In this document: positions 36,285 to 46,035 of the stretch, piece after piece
Layout of the letters: each line of letters opens with the position of its first letter
Position numbering within the stretch: position 1 is the stretch's first letter
NCBI RefSeq assembly: GCF_040801785.1
Contig: NZ_CP161805.1
Location: forward strand, 1,302,001-1,366,000
From: Sulfitobacter sp. LCG007
GTDB taxonomy: Bacteria > Pseudomonadota > Alphaproteobacteria > Rhodobacterales > Rhodobacteraceae
Reading direction: 5' to 3'
Length of the DNA stretch: 64,000 nucleotides
The notes under the pieces: generated by a model
Database searches by the model: none
The model's input: the letters and a program-made list of their open reading frames with translations, nothing else
What the model was told of the DNA's origin: nothing
Program-made: the position numbers and the translations under genes

Positions 36285-37460
36285 TCAGGCGGCCGCCCGG
36301 CGCTCTGCATGTCCCACAAGCGTGGCGAGCGCCTGTTCGAAGGCGTCGTCATCGACTGTCATCGCGACCCGGACATGCCCCGCTGCGGCATTGCCGAAGC
36401 TCTCGCCCGGCATGACAGCGATGCGATGCGTGTCGAGCAGGTCGTAGGCGAATGCCTCGGCCGTCAGGCCGGTCGCGCGTATGTCGAGCATCAGGTACAT
36501 CGCCCCGCCCGCCGGCACGAGGCCGATGGTATTCTGGCGATCCAGGATCCGCTTGGCCAGTGCGCGGCGCCGGCGGAAGGGCTCGGCGATCGCGGCCTCG
36601 AATTGCGGTCCCTGCTCGAGAGCGAAAAGGGCGGCGTCCTGGATGTAGCCCGGCACACCGTAGGTGGTGTGCGTGGAAAGATTCATCAGATGCGCGATCG
36701 CCTCTTCCGGTCCCACCAGCCAGCCGATGCGAGATCCGGTCATGGCATGGCTCTTGGACATCGAGCCGACGACAAGCGTCCGTTCGGCCATGTCGCCGAG
36801 ACTGCGCGGTGAGATGTGCTCGCCCTCCCAGACCTGCGTGTCGTAGACCTCGTCCGAGATCAGCCAGAGATCCTCGTCCCGGCAAACCCGTGCGATCCCC
36901 TCGAGCGTCGCGCGGGAATAGACGACACCCGTCGGATTGTTGGGTGAGTTCACCAGCAGCGACGCCGCGCCCCGGGCTGCGCCGGCAATCGCCTCGGCGC
37001 GGGGTTGGAAAGCGTCTTCGGCGCGCGCCTCGATGGCGACCGGAACCGCCCCCGCCGCCCGGATCGTGCCGGGATAGGTGGCATAGAAGGGGTCGACGAA
37101 AAGCGCGCGGTCGCCCGGATCGCAGGTCGCCATATGCGCGGCGAAAAGTGCCGACTGCCCGCCCGGCGTGATCAGCACGTTGTCGCGGGTCGTCGCCACG
37201 CCGGTGCGCTCGGTGACGCGCTTGGCCACCGCCTCGCGAAGCGCCCTGACACCCGGCACGGCGGCATAGCCCGTATGCCCGCCAAGCGCCGCCTCGTGCA
37301 TCGCCTTCAGGATCGGGGCCGCCGTGCGGATATCATGCTCGCCGATGGTAAGCTCGGTCACCGGGATGCCGTCGGCGATCATCCGGCGGGCCTTCTCGAA
37401 CAGCTCCCAGCCATCGGAACCGCCACCCGTGATCCCCTGCAACCGTTTCGAAACCTGCAT
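36285..37460 (-). CDS. Class I/II PLP-dependent aminotransferase
   Basis: 391 residues. Fold type I with LITPGGQSALFAA, LLVNSPNNPTGVVYSRATL, LISDEVYDTQVW and GSMSKSHAMTGSRIGWLV (PLP lysine). The start MQVSKRLQGITGGGSDGWELF resembles arginine:pyruvate-type transaminases (AruH), but the substrate is not certain. A single gene, divergent from the cysS leader. Confidence 0.9.
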   Translation of the reverse strand: MQVSKRLQGITGGGSDGWELFEKARRMIADGIPVTELTIGEHDIRTAAPILKAMHEAALGGHTGYAAVPGVRALREAVAKRVTERTGVATTRDNVLITPGGQSALFAAHMATCDPGDRALFVDPFYATYPGTIRAAGAVPVAIEARAEDAFQPRAEAIAGAARGAASLLVNSPNNPTGVVYSRATLEGIARVCRDEDLWLISDEVYDTQVWEGEHISPRSLGDMAERTLVVGSMSKSHAMTGSRIGWLVGPEEAIAHLMNLSTHTTYGVPGYIQDAALFALEQGPQFEAAIAEPFRRRRALAKRILDRQNTIGLVPAGGAMYLMLDIRATGLTAEAFAYDLLDTHRIAVMPGESFGNAAAGHVRVAMTVDDDAFEQALATLVGHAERRAAA

Positions 37461-37520
37461 GCCCGTCTCCTTTCCAAACTCGCGGCAGGGGCGCAGAGGC
37501 GGTCCGGATTGTCAATCTTG

Positions 37521-37549
37521 CTTGCCCAGACGGTCCGAAGCGGCTATGT
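37521..37549 (+). promoter_or_regulatory. Promoter of the cysS leader peptide
   Basis: CTTGCC (37521-37526), 17-base spacer, CTATGT (37544-37549). The expected transcription start, 7-8 bases later, falls on the A of the leader-peptide ATG at 37557, so the leader ORF would be leaderless. No Shine-Dalgarno sequence precedes it. Confidence 0.6.
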
Positions 37550-37556
37550 GCGGCCC

Positions 37557-37601
37557 ATGACCCGGACCATCTCCATCTGCTGCTGCATTATCATCCGCTG
37601 A
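37557..37601 (+). CDS. Polycysteine leader peptide upstream of cysS
   Basis: A 14-residue [17 protein letters not shown], with three consecutive TGC codons (37578-37586). It ends 85 bases before the cysteinyl-tRNA synthetase gene. Cys is normally rare, so a Cys triplet ahead of cysS points to a regulatory leader that senses charged tRNA-Cys, comparable to polycysteine leaderless ORFs described in actinobacteria. No protein function is expected. Confidence 0.7.
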   Translation: MTRTISICCCIIIR

Positions 37602-37610
37602 TACACTCAA

Positions 37611-37682
37611 GCGGGCGTCCCAGTCGTTTCCATCCAGACCAGAGATTGCCGAGCCCGCGCCACCTCCGCGCAAGGACGCCCG
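37611..37682 (+). promoter_or_regulatory. Alternative stems controlling the cysS start
   Basis: CGGGCGTCC (37612-37620) can pair with GGACGCCCG (37674-37682), which covers part of the AAGGA site (37672-37676) of cysS. GCGGGC (37611-37616) can instead pair with GCCCGC (37653-37658). The two stems share bases and exclude each other, the layout of an attenuator acting on translation. Confidence 0.5.
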
Positions 37683-37686
37683 GCCC

Positions 37687-39086
<1,400 letters not shown>

Positions 39087-39087
<1 letters not shown>

Positions 39088-39233
39088 TGACCCCCCGTTT
39101 CGCACAGACGGCAACCCCCGGCCGCGGGTGGGAGAGAAGCCCCCGCCCGGGGGGGCGGTCGGGGGCTGCCCGGCGTTGCCGCCGGGCCGTGAACCCTGAC
39201 CGTCCCACCCAATCCCCGGAGGCCAGCCAATGA
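39087..39233 (+). CDS. Possible 48-residue coupling ORF between cysS and cimA
   Basis: The ATG overlaps the cysS stop (TAATG) and the TGA overlaps the cimA start (ATGA). The product is Arg/Pro/Gly-rich and resembles nothing known. A GC hairpin (GCCCCCG/CGGGGGC with inner CCGCCC/GGGCGG) runs through it. It may only pass ribosomes on to cimA, or the overlaps may be chance. Confidence 0.3.
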
Positions 39234-40840
39234 CCCGCACCCGCCTCTATCTCTACGACACCACCCTGCGCGACGGGCAGCAGACGCAGGGCGTGCAATT
39301 CTCCACCGACGAGAAACGCGTGATCGCGCAATCCCTCGACAGCCTCGGTGTCGACTATATCGAAGGCGGCTGGCCCGGCGCGAACCCCACCGACTCGGCC
39401 TTTTTCGAAACCGCCCCGCAGACCCGCGCAACCATGACCGCCTTCGGCATGACCAAGCGCGCCGGCATGTCCGCCGAGAACGACGACGTCCTCGCCGCCG
39501 TGGTGAATGCGAACACGAAATCCGTCTGCCTCGTCGGCAAGACCCATGACTTCCACGTCACCACGGCGCTTGGCATCACGCTCGAGGAAAACCTCGAGAA
39601 CATCGCGAAATCCATCGCCCATCTGGTCGCTGAAGGCCGAGAAGCCCTCTTCGACGCCGAGCATTTCTTCGACGGCTACAAGGCCAACCCCGACTACGCC
39701 CTGACCTGCCTGCGGGCCGCGCTCGATGCCGGGGCGCGCTGGGTCGTGCTCTGCGACACCAATGGTGGCACGCTGCCCGCCGAGGTCGAGCGCATCACCG
39801 CCGAGGTCATCGCTGCCGGCATCCCCGGCGAAAGCCTCGGCATCCACACCCATGACGACACCGAGAATGCCGTGGCCTGCAGCCTCGCCGCCATCGACGC
39901 CGGCGCGCGCCAGGTGCAGGGCACGCTCAACGGCCTCGGCGAGCGCTGCGGCAATGCCAACCTCACCGCGCTGATCCCGATCCTGCTGCTCAAGGAACCC
40001 TACGCATCCCGCTACGAGACCGGCGTGACGAAGGAGGCCCTGCGCGGGCTGACCCGCATCAGCCGCAGCCTCGACGAGATCCTGAACCGCGTCCCGAAGC
40101 GCCAGGCGGCTTTCGTCGGTTCGTCGGCATTCGCGCACAAGGCCGGGCTGCATGCCTCGGCGATGCTCAAGGACCCGTCGACCTACGAACATGTGGACCC
40201 GGCCCTTGTCGGCAACGCCCGCATCATTCCGATGTCGAACCAGGCCGGCCAGTCCAACCTGCGCGAGCGGCTTCAGGCGGCGGGGATCGCGGTCCGCAAG
40301 GGCGACCCGGCGCTGGGCCTGATCCTCGACACGATCAAGACCCGCGAGGCCGAGGGCTATTCCTACGATACCGCCCAGGCGAGCTTCGAGCTGCTCGCGC
40401 GCGAGGCGCTGGGCCAGATGCCGGACTTCTTCGAGGTCAAGCGCTACCGGGTCACCGTCGAGCGGCGCAAGAACAAGCACGACCGCATGGTCAGCCTCTC
40501 CGAAGCGGTCGTGGTGGTGAAGATCGACGGAGAGAAGAAGCTCTCGGTATCGGAATCCATGGACGAACTGGGCAGCGATCGCGGGCCCGTCAATGCGCTC
40601 GCCAAGGCGCTGGCCAAGGATCTCGGCCCCTATCAGGAGATCATCGACGACCTCAGGCTGGTCGACTTCAAGGTCCGCATCACCCAGGGCGGCACCGAGG
40701 CGGTGACCCGCGTCATCATCGACAGCGAGGACGAAGAGGGGCGGCGCTGGTCCACGGTCGGCGTCTCGGCGAACATCATCGACGCTTCCTTCGAGGCCCT
40801 GGTCGACTCGATCCGCTGGAAGCTGGTCCGCGACACGTGA
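39230..40840 (+). CDS. cimA: (R)-Citramalate synthase
   Basis: 536 residues. It condenses pyruvate and acetyl-CoA on the threonine-independent route to isoleucine. The HMGL-like barrel opens with LYLYDTTLRDGQQTQGVQFS; IEGGWPGANPTD, LCDTNGGTLP, IHTHDDTENAVACS and QGTLNGLGERCGNANL follow, and the C-terminal LeuA-type regulatory domain is present (about 400-536). The GGWPG form separates CimA from LeuA. GGAGG site in front. Confidence 0.95.
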   Translation: MTRTRLYLYDTTLRDGQQTQGVQFSTDEKRVIAQSLDSLGVDYIEGGWPGANPTDSAFFETAPQTRATMTAFGMTKRAGMSAENDDVLAAVVNANTKSVCLVGKTHDFHVTTALGITLEENLENIAKSIAHLVAEGREALFDAEHFFDGYKANPDYALTCLRAALDAGARWVVLCDTNGGTLPAEVERITAEVIAAGIPGESLGIHTHDDTENAVACSLAAIDAGARQVQGTLNGLGERCGNANLTALIPILLLKEPYASRYETGVTKEALRGLTRISRSLDEILNRVPKRQAAFVGSSAFAHKAGLHASAMLKDPSTYEHVDPALVGNARIIPMSNQAGQSNLRERLQAAGIAVRKGDPALGLILDTIKTREAEGYSYDTAQASFELLAREALGQMPDFFEVKRYRVTVERRKNKHDRMVSLSEAVVVVKIDGEKKLSVSESMDELGSDRGPVNALAKALAKDLGPYQEIIDDLRLVDFKVRITQGGTEAVTRVIIDSEDEEGRRWSTVGVSANIIDASFEALVDSIRWKLVRDT

Positions 40841-41628
40841 GCGCGGGCCGAAGAACCCTGTCGCCCGACATCGTCGCCTGCGCGCGCATCGTCGAACGCG
40901 GCGACCCGCTGCGCTTCCGCGCCGCCATGGCGGCGCCCGTCGCGGCCCGCGACCGGCTTTTCCCGATCTACGCCTTCAACGTGGAGGTTGCGCGCGCGCC
41001 CTGGCTCACCTCAGAGCCGATGATCGCCGAAATGCGCCTGCAATGGTGGCGCGACGTCGCGCAGGAGATCGCGCAGGGCGGCCCCGTCCGCCGCCACGAG
41101 GTCGCGACACCTCTCGCCAGGGCCGTGACCCCCGGCCTTGCTCCGCTGCTGGACGAAATCGCGGCGTCGCGCCGCTGGGATATCCACGGCAATCCGTTCG
41201 AGGACCGCGCCGCGCTCGAGCGCCATATCGACGGCACCGCCGGCAATCTCGCCTGGCTCGCCGCCTGCGCGCTCGGCGAGGCCGACGAGGGCGTCATACG
41301 CGATGCCGCCTTCGCTGCGGGCCTCGCCGCCTGGCTCCGCGCGGTTCCTGAACTCACCGCCCGAGGGCGCCATCCGCTGCCGGACCGTGCGCCGGATGCC
41401 ATCTCGTCCCTTGCCGCCCAGGGACTGAAGCGCCTCGCCCGGGCCCGCTCCGCCCGCGCCGCGGTTTCTTCCGCCGCGCGCCCGGCTCTTCTGATCCTTC
41501 AAGACACCGGCCCCGCGCTGAGGGCGGCCCGCCGTGCGCCCGGGCTGGTGGCGACTGGCGGCCTCCCACCGCCGGGCCTGACGGCCCGTGCCGCATTCCT
41601 CATCCGCACCCTTTCGGGACGCTGGTAG
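40837..41628 (+). CDS. Squalene/phytoene synthase-like protein (NDUFAF6-like)
   Basis: 263 residues from a GTG that overlaps the cimA stop (GTGA). The fold family is clear, but the Asp-rich DxxxD prenyl-diphosphate motifs are lacking: the first helix reads YAFNVEVARAPWLTSEPMIAEM, in two parts, followed by RLQWWRD. This resembles NDUFAF6, the mitochondrial complex I assembly factor, rather than an active synthase. A role in complex I assembly is therefore possible; no terpenoid genes are nearby. Confidence 0.75.
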   Translation: MSAGRRTLSPDIVACARIVERGDPLRFRAAMAAPVAARDRLFPIYAFNVEVARAPWLTSEPMIAEMRLQWWRDVAQEIAQGGPVRRHEVATPLARAVTPGLAPLLDEIAASRRWDIHGNPFEDRAALERHIDGTAGNLAWLAACALGEADEGVIRDAAFAAGLAAWLRAVPELTARGRHPLPDRAPDAISSLAAQGLKRLARARSARAAVSSAARPALLILQDTGPALRAARRAPGLVATGGLPPPGLTARAAFLIRTLSGRW

Positions 41629-41652
41629 GACAACCCTGCGAGAGCCTGCCCC

Positions 41653-41681
41653 TTCCTTTGCTTCGAAATATCCCGGGGGAG
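41653..41681 (+). repeat. Relative of the 23.4-kb repeat arm
   Basis: TTCCTTTGCTTCGAAATATC, continuing CCGGGGGAG, matches the right arm of the inverted repeat at 23445-23476 at most positions. It lies between two convergent genes. Confidence 0.75.
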
Positions 41682-41744
41682 TCCCGCAGGGACGGGGGCA
41701 GCGCCCCCAACTCGCCCCAAGCTTGCCCCCAACTCGCCCCAAGC
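41681..41744. repeat. Two hairpins and a 20-bp direct repeat
   Basis: GTCCC-GCA-GGGAC (41681-41693) and GGGGGC-AGC-GCCCCC (41694-41708) are followed by GCCCCCAACTCGCCCCAAGC twice (41703-41722 and 41725-41744, period 22). This fills the gap between the convergent NDUFAF6-like and MFS genes and probably ends transcription of both. Confidence 0.8.
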
Positions 41745-41760
41745 GCGCGTCAGCCCGCCG

Positions 41761-42972
41761 TCAGAACGCGGCGCGTCTCGGGCGCAGCACCAGCCAGATC
41801 AGCGCGCCACCCGCCAGGGTCAGCGCCGGAACCATGGCGAGATTCACCGCGGTCCAGCCCTCGACCGGCGTGCCGCCCGAGCAGTTCATCAGTCCGCCGC
41901 TGGCCAGAGACGCCAGCGTAACGCCCCCGAAGACCAGCAGGTCGTTGAGACCCTGCATCCGGCCGCGCTCGGCCGGCGTGTGGCTCGCGGCCAGCATCGT
42001 GGTCGCGCCGATAAAACCGAAGTTCCAGCCCAGTCCCAGCAGGACCAGCGCGCCGAAGAAGTTGCCGAGCGCGACACCATTCAGCGCCACCAGCCCCGCG
42101 CAGGCGAGTATGGCGAGCCCGAGCGACATGATGCGCTCGACTCCGAAGCGCGCGATCAGATGCCCGGTGAAGAACGACGGGATGTACATGGCCAGCACGT
42201 GGCTCGTGACCACGTCGGCTGCGTCGGATTTCGAGAAGCCGCAACCAACCACCGCGAGCGGAGTTGATGTCATCACCAGGTTCATCATCGCGTAGCACAC
42301 CATGGCGCAGATCACCGCCACGGCGATGCGCGGCGTGCGCAGAAGTTCCATCCGCGTCCGTCCACGCGGGGCGTCCCGGTCCGGGACAGGCGGTCTGGGG
42401 ATGTCGAGAAAGAGGAACAGCAGAGCGCCCGCGAGGTTGAGCGCGACCACAGCCGCATAGGTCCCGAGGAACGGGACGACAAAGGCGTCCGCGGTGAACT
42501 TGACCATCTGTGGACCGACGATCGCGGAAACCAGCCCGCCCGCCATCACATAGGAAATCGCCTTGGGACGATAGCCGTCCGAGGCGGTATCGGCGGCCGC
42601 GAAGCGGTAGAAACCATGGGCCGAGAAATAGATCCCCGTCAGAAGGCTCCCGGCAAGGAATACCGGGAAGGACGCCAGCATCAGGCCCAACGCGCCGACG
42701 ATACCGCCGATCGCACCGAATCCCGCCCCGGTCATGAAGCCGGCGCGGCGCCCGAAGCGCTGCATGAGCGCCGACATCGGTGTCGCCGCCAGCATCGAGC
42801 CGAGGACGATCAGGGAAATGGGAAGGGTTGCGAAACACGGGTTCGGCGCGAGAGACTGGCCGGCAAGCCCGCCGATTGTGAAGATCATCGGCAGCTGCGC
42901 GCCGATCAGGGCCTGCGCCGCCACCAGGACCTTCACGTTGCGCCGGGCGCGGCTGTCGTCGACATGATGCAT
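41761..42972 (-). CDS. Major facilitator superfamily transporter
   Basis: 403 residues with about 12 hydrophobic segments. The MFS loop 2-3 motif is degenerate (ALMQRFGRRAGF). The segments PMSALMQRFGRR, GFSKSDAADVVTSHVLAMYIPSFFTGHLI (two parts) and ASHTPAERGRMQGLNDLLVFG, in two parts, are typical of a Rhodobacterales MFS group of unknown substrate. Single gene. Confidence 0.85.
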   Translation of the reverse strand: MHHVDDSRARRNVKVLVAAQALIGAQLPMIFTIGGLAGQSLAPNPCFATLPISLIVLGSMLAATPMSALMQRFGRRAGFMTGAGFGAIGGIVGALGLMLASFPVFLAGSLLTGIYFSAHGFYRFAAADTASDGYRPKAISYVMAGGLVSAIVGPQMVKFTADAFVVPFLGTYAAVVALNLAGALLFLFLDIPRPPVPDRDAPRGRTRMELLRTPRIAVAVICAMVCYAMMNLVMTSTPLAVVGCGFSKSDAADVVTSHVLAMYIPSFFTGHLIARFGVERIMSLGLAILACAGLVALNGVALGNFFGALVLLGLGWNFGFIGATTMLAASHTPAERGRMQGLNDLLVFGGVTLASLASGGLMNCSGGTPVEGWTAVNLAMVPALTLAGGALIWLVLRPRRAAF

Positions 42973-43058
42973 GAACGCTCCCTATGCCGCCGCGATGCGC
43001 TCTTCAAGTCCGTAGGCGCATCCCTTGCGACTCACGCGCAGGCGGGTATCGTCGGGTG

Positions 43059-43736
43059 ATGAAAGGAAATCGCATCCCCCCGGAGACCCCCGCCCCGGTC
43101 ATGGAAGGCACCGGACGTCTGATCGAAACCGATGCCGACGTGGCCGAGGGGGCGCGATGGCTCGCTCAGGCCGAACCGCGCTTTGCCGCGGCGCTCGATC
43201 TGGTCGGTCTGCTGCCGCTGCGCCGCAGGCCGGATGGTTTCGCGGAACTCCTTTCCGCCGTCGTTTCGCAGCAGGTCAGCCTCGCTTCCGCGCGGGCGAT
43301 CTGGAACCGCCTGGAAAGCGCCGGGCTGACCGATCCCGCCGCCGTCGCATCGCAAAGCGAGGAGACATTGCGCGCCCTGGGCCTCAGTCGCCAGAAGGCG
43401 CGATATGCCCATGCGCTGGCCGGGGCCGCGATCGACTTCGACGCGCTGAGGGATCTGCCCGATGCAGCCGTCGTGGCGACCCTGACGACTGTGCCGGGCA
43501 TCGGCGTCTGGACCGCCGAGATCTACGCCATGTTCTGCCTCGGGCGCGCGGATGTCTTCGCGCCGGGCGATCTCGCCCTGCAGGAGGCCGCGCGGATTCT
43601 CTTCGAACTCGACGCACGTCCGAAGGAACGCGAACTGCGCACGATGTCAGAGGCCTGGTCGCCCTGGCGCGCGGTTGCGGCACGCCTGCTCTTCACCTAC
43701 TACAGGCACGCAAAGGGAAGGGACGCCGTCGCATGA
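43059..43736 (+). CDS. DNA-3-methyladenine glycosylase II family (AlkA-like)
   Basis: 225 residues from the ATG at 43059. It removes alkylated bases from DNA. The helix-hairpin-helix GVD region runs from about 139 to 171, LTTVPGIGVWTAEIYAMFCLG followed by FAPGD with the catalytic Asp171. VVSQQVSLASARAIW is also conserved. It lacks the N-terminal AlkA domain and is the compact bacterial form. The stop overlaps the next start (ATGA). Confidence 0.93.
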   Translation: MKGNRIPPETPAPVMEGTGRLIETDADVAEGARWLAQAEPRFAAALDLVGLLPLRRRPDGFAELLSAVVSQQVSLASARAIWNRLESAGLTDPAAVASQSEETLRALGLSRQKARYAHALAGAAIDFDALRDLPDAAVVATLTTVPGIGVWTAEIYAMFCLGRADVFAPGDLALQEAARILFELDARPKERELRTMSEAWSPWRAVAARLLFTYYRHAKGRDAVA

Positions 43737-44398
43737 CACGAGTGTTGAACGCAGGACGCCGAGAGCCGCTTTCGGGGGAGACGCGCTCGGTCGTCGTCTT
43801 CCTGCATGGTTACGGAGCCAACGGGGCCGACCTGCTGGGTCTGGCCGATCCGCTGGCCGAGCACCTGCCGGATACGCTGTTCGTCGCTCCGGATGCGCCC
43901 GAGGAATGCCCCGGCGCGCCGATGGGCTTCCAGTGGTTCCCGATCCCCTGGATCGACGGGTCGTCCGAGGAAGAGGCGATGCGCTCGATGGTGCAGTCGG
44001 TGGAGGATCTGAACGCCTTTCTCGACGCGCTGATGGTCGACGAGGACGTGCTGCCCGAGCAGGTCGTGCTGTTCGGCTTCAGTCAGGGAACGATGATGAG
44101 CCTGCATGTCGCCCCCCGGCGCGAGGATGCTCTTGCCGGGGTCGTGGGCTTCTCGGGACGTCTGCTGAACCCCGAGGCGCTGGCCGAGGAGACGCGGGTG
44201 CGCCCGCCGGTCCTGCTGGTCCACGGCGATCAGGACGATGTCGTGCCCTCGCAATCGCTACCGGAGGCGGCCGAGGCGTTGCAGAGGGCCGGCTGGAAGG
44301 AAGTCTATGCCCATGTGATGAAGGGCACCGCCCATGGTATCGCCCCCGACGGGCTGTCCGTGGCGCTCGCCTTCATGCGGGACAAGCTGCATCTGTAA
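43733..44398 (+). CDS. Carboxylesterase/phospholipase, alpha/beta hydrolase
   Basis: 221 residues, start coupled to the glycosylase stop. The catalytic triad is visible: Ser117 in GFSQGTMM, Asp (168 or 169) in VHGDQDDVVP and His201 in GTAHGI; the oxyanion-hole segment is FLHGYGANG. It belongs to the YpfH/acyl-protein-thioesterase-like group. Natural substrate unknown. Confidence 0.9.
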   Translation: MTRVLNAGRREPLSGETRSVVVFLHGYGANGADLLGLADPLAEHLPDTLFVAPDAPEECPGAPMGFQWFPIPWIDGSSEEEAMRSMVQSVEDLNAFLDALMVDEDVLPEQVVLFGFSQGTMMSLHVAPRREDALAGVVGFSGRLLNPEALAEETRVRPPVLLVHGDQDDVVPSQSLPEAAEALQRAGWKEVYAHVMKGTAHGIAPDGLSVALAFMRDKLHL

Positions 44399-44413
44399 GG
44401 GAGGCCAATCAGG

Positions 44414-44713
44414 ATGATCGTGGTGACCGGAACGATAGAAGTGCCCGCCGAACGTGTCGACGCGATGAAGGATGCCGCCGCGACCATGGCGCGGGCTACC
44501 CGCGAGGAGGAGGGTTGCTTTGACTATGCCTTCTGGCAGGACGTCGAGACACCGACGCGTTTCAGGGTCTACGAGGAATGGCGCGACATCGACTGCCTGA
44601 AAGCGCATGGGGCGACCCGGCACATGGCGAACTGGCGGGCGGCGCTGGACGGAATCGGTGTCGTGTCGCGCGACATCAAGCGTTTCGTGCCGGGCCACGC
44701 GACCCAGCTCTGA
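44414..44713 (+). CDS. Antibiotic biosynthesis monooxygenase-like (ABM) protein
   Basis: 99 residues. A small dimeric alpha/beta-barrel: VTGTIEVPAERVDAMKDAA, REEEGCFDYAFWQDVETP and FRVYEEWRDIDCLKAHGATRHM, in two parts. YgiN-like ABM proteins act on quinones or have unknown roles. Short spacing (15 bases) to the esterase suggests one transcript of three genes. Confidence 0.88.
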   Translation: MIVVTGTIEVPAERVDAMKDAAATMARATREEEGCFDYAFWQDVETPTRFRVYEEWRDIDCLKAHGATRHMANWRAALDGIGVVSRDIKRFVPGHATQL

Positions 44714-44726
44714 GCCGCCCCGGGCC

Positions 44727-45152
44727 TCAGAACCACAGACGCGGTTCGGCGAATTCGACAGAGTTGCCCGCCGGGTCGCGCACATAAAGCGACCGCGCGC
44801 CGTTTGGCCAGTCGAAGGCCGCATCGACCGCTACCCCCGCAGCGCAGAGCCTTTGCTCCATCGCGGCGATGGCCTCTCGTGACATGGCAAAACAGACATG
44901 CCCCGGTCCGCGCGCGCCGTGAGGCGGCACCGGCAGATCGGAATTGGTCAGCGGCTTTTCGGTCTCGGACGGATCGAAGACCAGAAGGACGGTAGAGCCG
45001 ACGCGAAAGAAGACGTGGCGCGAACCCGCCCGCCTGATCACCTCGAGCCCCAGCACCTCGGCGTAGAAACGCTCTGCCGCATCGAGGTCGTCGACGTAGA
45101 CGGCCGCTTCGAGAATGGCGTCGGGCAGGGGTGCTGAGGGAAGATCGGACAT
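44727..45152 (-). CDS. VOC (glyoxalase/dioxygenase) family protein
   Basis: 141 residues from the ATG at 45152. It holds the paired beta-alpha-beta-beta-beta units of the VOC fold: AAVYVDDLDAAERFYAEVLGL, then HVCFAM and a C-terminal YVRDPAGNSVEFAEP with the metal-ligand Glu. One first-half ligand is unclear. Substrate unknown. Convergent with the ABM gene. Confidence 0.88.
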   Translation of the reverse strand: MSDLPSAPLPDAILEAAVYVDDLDAAERFYAEVLGLEVIRRAGSRHVFFRVGSTVLLVFDPSETEKPLTNSDLPVPPHGARGPGHVCFAMSREAIAAMEQRLCAAGVAVDAAFDWPNGARSLYVRDPAGNSVEFAEPRLWF

Positions 45153-45410
45153 GGCCGTGTACGTAATGGCTTCGCGCCCCGCACGCAACTCCGGGGCTAT
45201 CTCCGGAACGATCCGGCCCCGGTTGAGCAACCCTGTGGATAAGCGTCATCGTCACGTTACGTGGCCGCTGTAGTCGGAAACCGACATCTAGTGGCATTGC
45301 AAAGGCTTGTAAGAAGCATACCGCGATATATAGTCATTCATGACTCGGGGCACCTCCGGTCGGGTGTCTCAGGTCAGGTAAGTGGCCCGGGCAAGAGGTG
45401 ATCGTGCAGC

Positions 45411-45995
45411 ATGGACGGCGACTTCAGAACTGAATTCACGCGTACGTCGGGGAGTCTCAAGCACAACCCGGCGCTGGTGCTAAATGCAGACTACCGCCCG
45501 CTGAGCTACTACCCGCTGTCGCTCTGGCCATGGCAGGAAGCCATTAAGGCCAAATGGCTCGACCGGGTGGATATCGTCGCCGAATACGAGGAAACGGTCC
45601 GAAGCCCCAGTATCGAGATCAGGATCCCGTCCGTTGTCGTCCTGAAGGATTACGTCAAACCCCAGAAGCGCGTGGCATTCACGCGCTTCAATCTTTTTCT
45701 GAGGGACGAATTCCGCTGCCAGTACTGCGGGGCGAAGGGCGACCTCACCTTCGACCATGTGGTGCCGCGCGCTTCGGGCGGGGTCACCAGCTGGGAAAAT
45801 GTCGTCGCCGCCTGCGCCCCCTGCAATCTGCGCAAGGGGTCGAAGTCGCTGCACCGCACCGGCATGTCCCTGCGCCGCCCGCCGCGTCCTCCCGCAGCGG
45901 AAGAACTGCGCAACATGGGCCGCCGCTTCCCTCCGAACTATCTGCACGACAGCTGGATGGACTTCCTCTACTGGGACGCCGAACTGGAAGCCTGA
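45411..45995 (+). CDS. HNH endonuclease family protein
   Basis: 194 residues. The zinc-finger-type HNH module is in the middle: FRCQYCGAKGDLTFDHVVPRASGG (two parts), then TSWENVVAACAPCNLRKGSKS, with four cysteines and the catalytic His. The N-terminal half (ALVLNADYRPLSYYPLSLWPW) defines a widespread chromosomal family often thought to be a housekeeping nuclease. It lies alone, with a perfect DnaA-box 9-mer 169 bases upstream. Confidence 0.92.
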   Translation: MDGDFRTEFTRTSGSLKHNPALVLNADYRPLSYYPLSLWPWQEAIKAKWLDRVDIVAEYEETVRSPSIEIRIPSVVVLKDYVKPQKRVAFTRFNLFLRDEFRCQYCGAKGDLTFDHVVPRASGGVTSWENVVAACAPCNLRKGSKSLHRTGMSLRRPPRPPAAEELRNMGRRFPPNYLHDSWMDFLYWDAELEA

Positions 45996-46035
45996 GGCGT
46001 TCCGCCTTCCGGACCCGCGCGCGCGGCAAGCAGGG

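Noticed and set aside
41703-41744. CRISPR-like repeats
   Set aside because: Only two copies with a 2-base gap and no spacers; a simple direct repeat.
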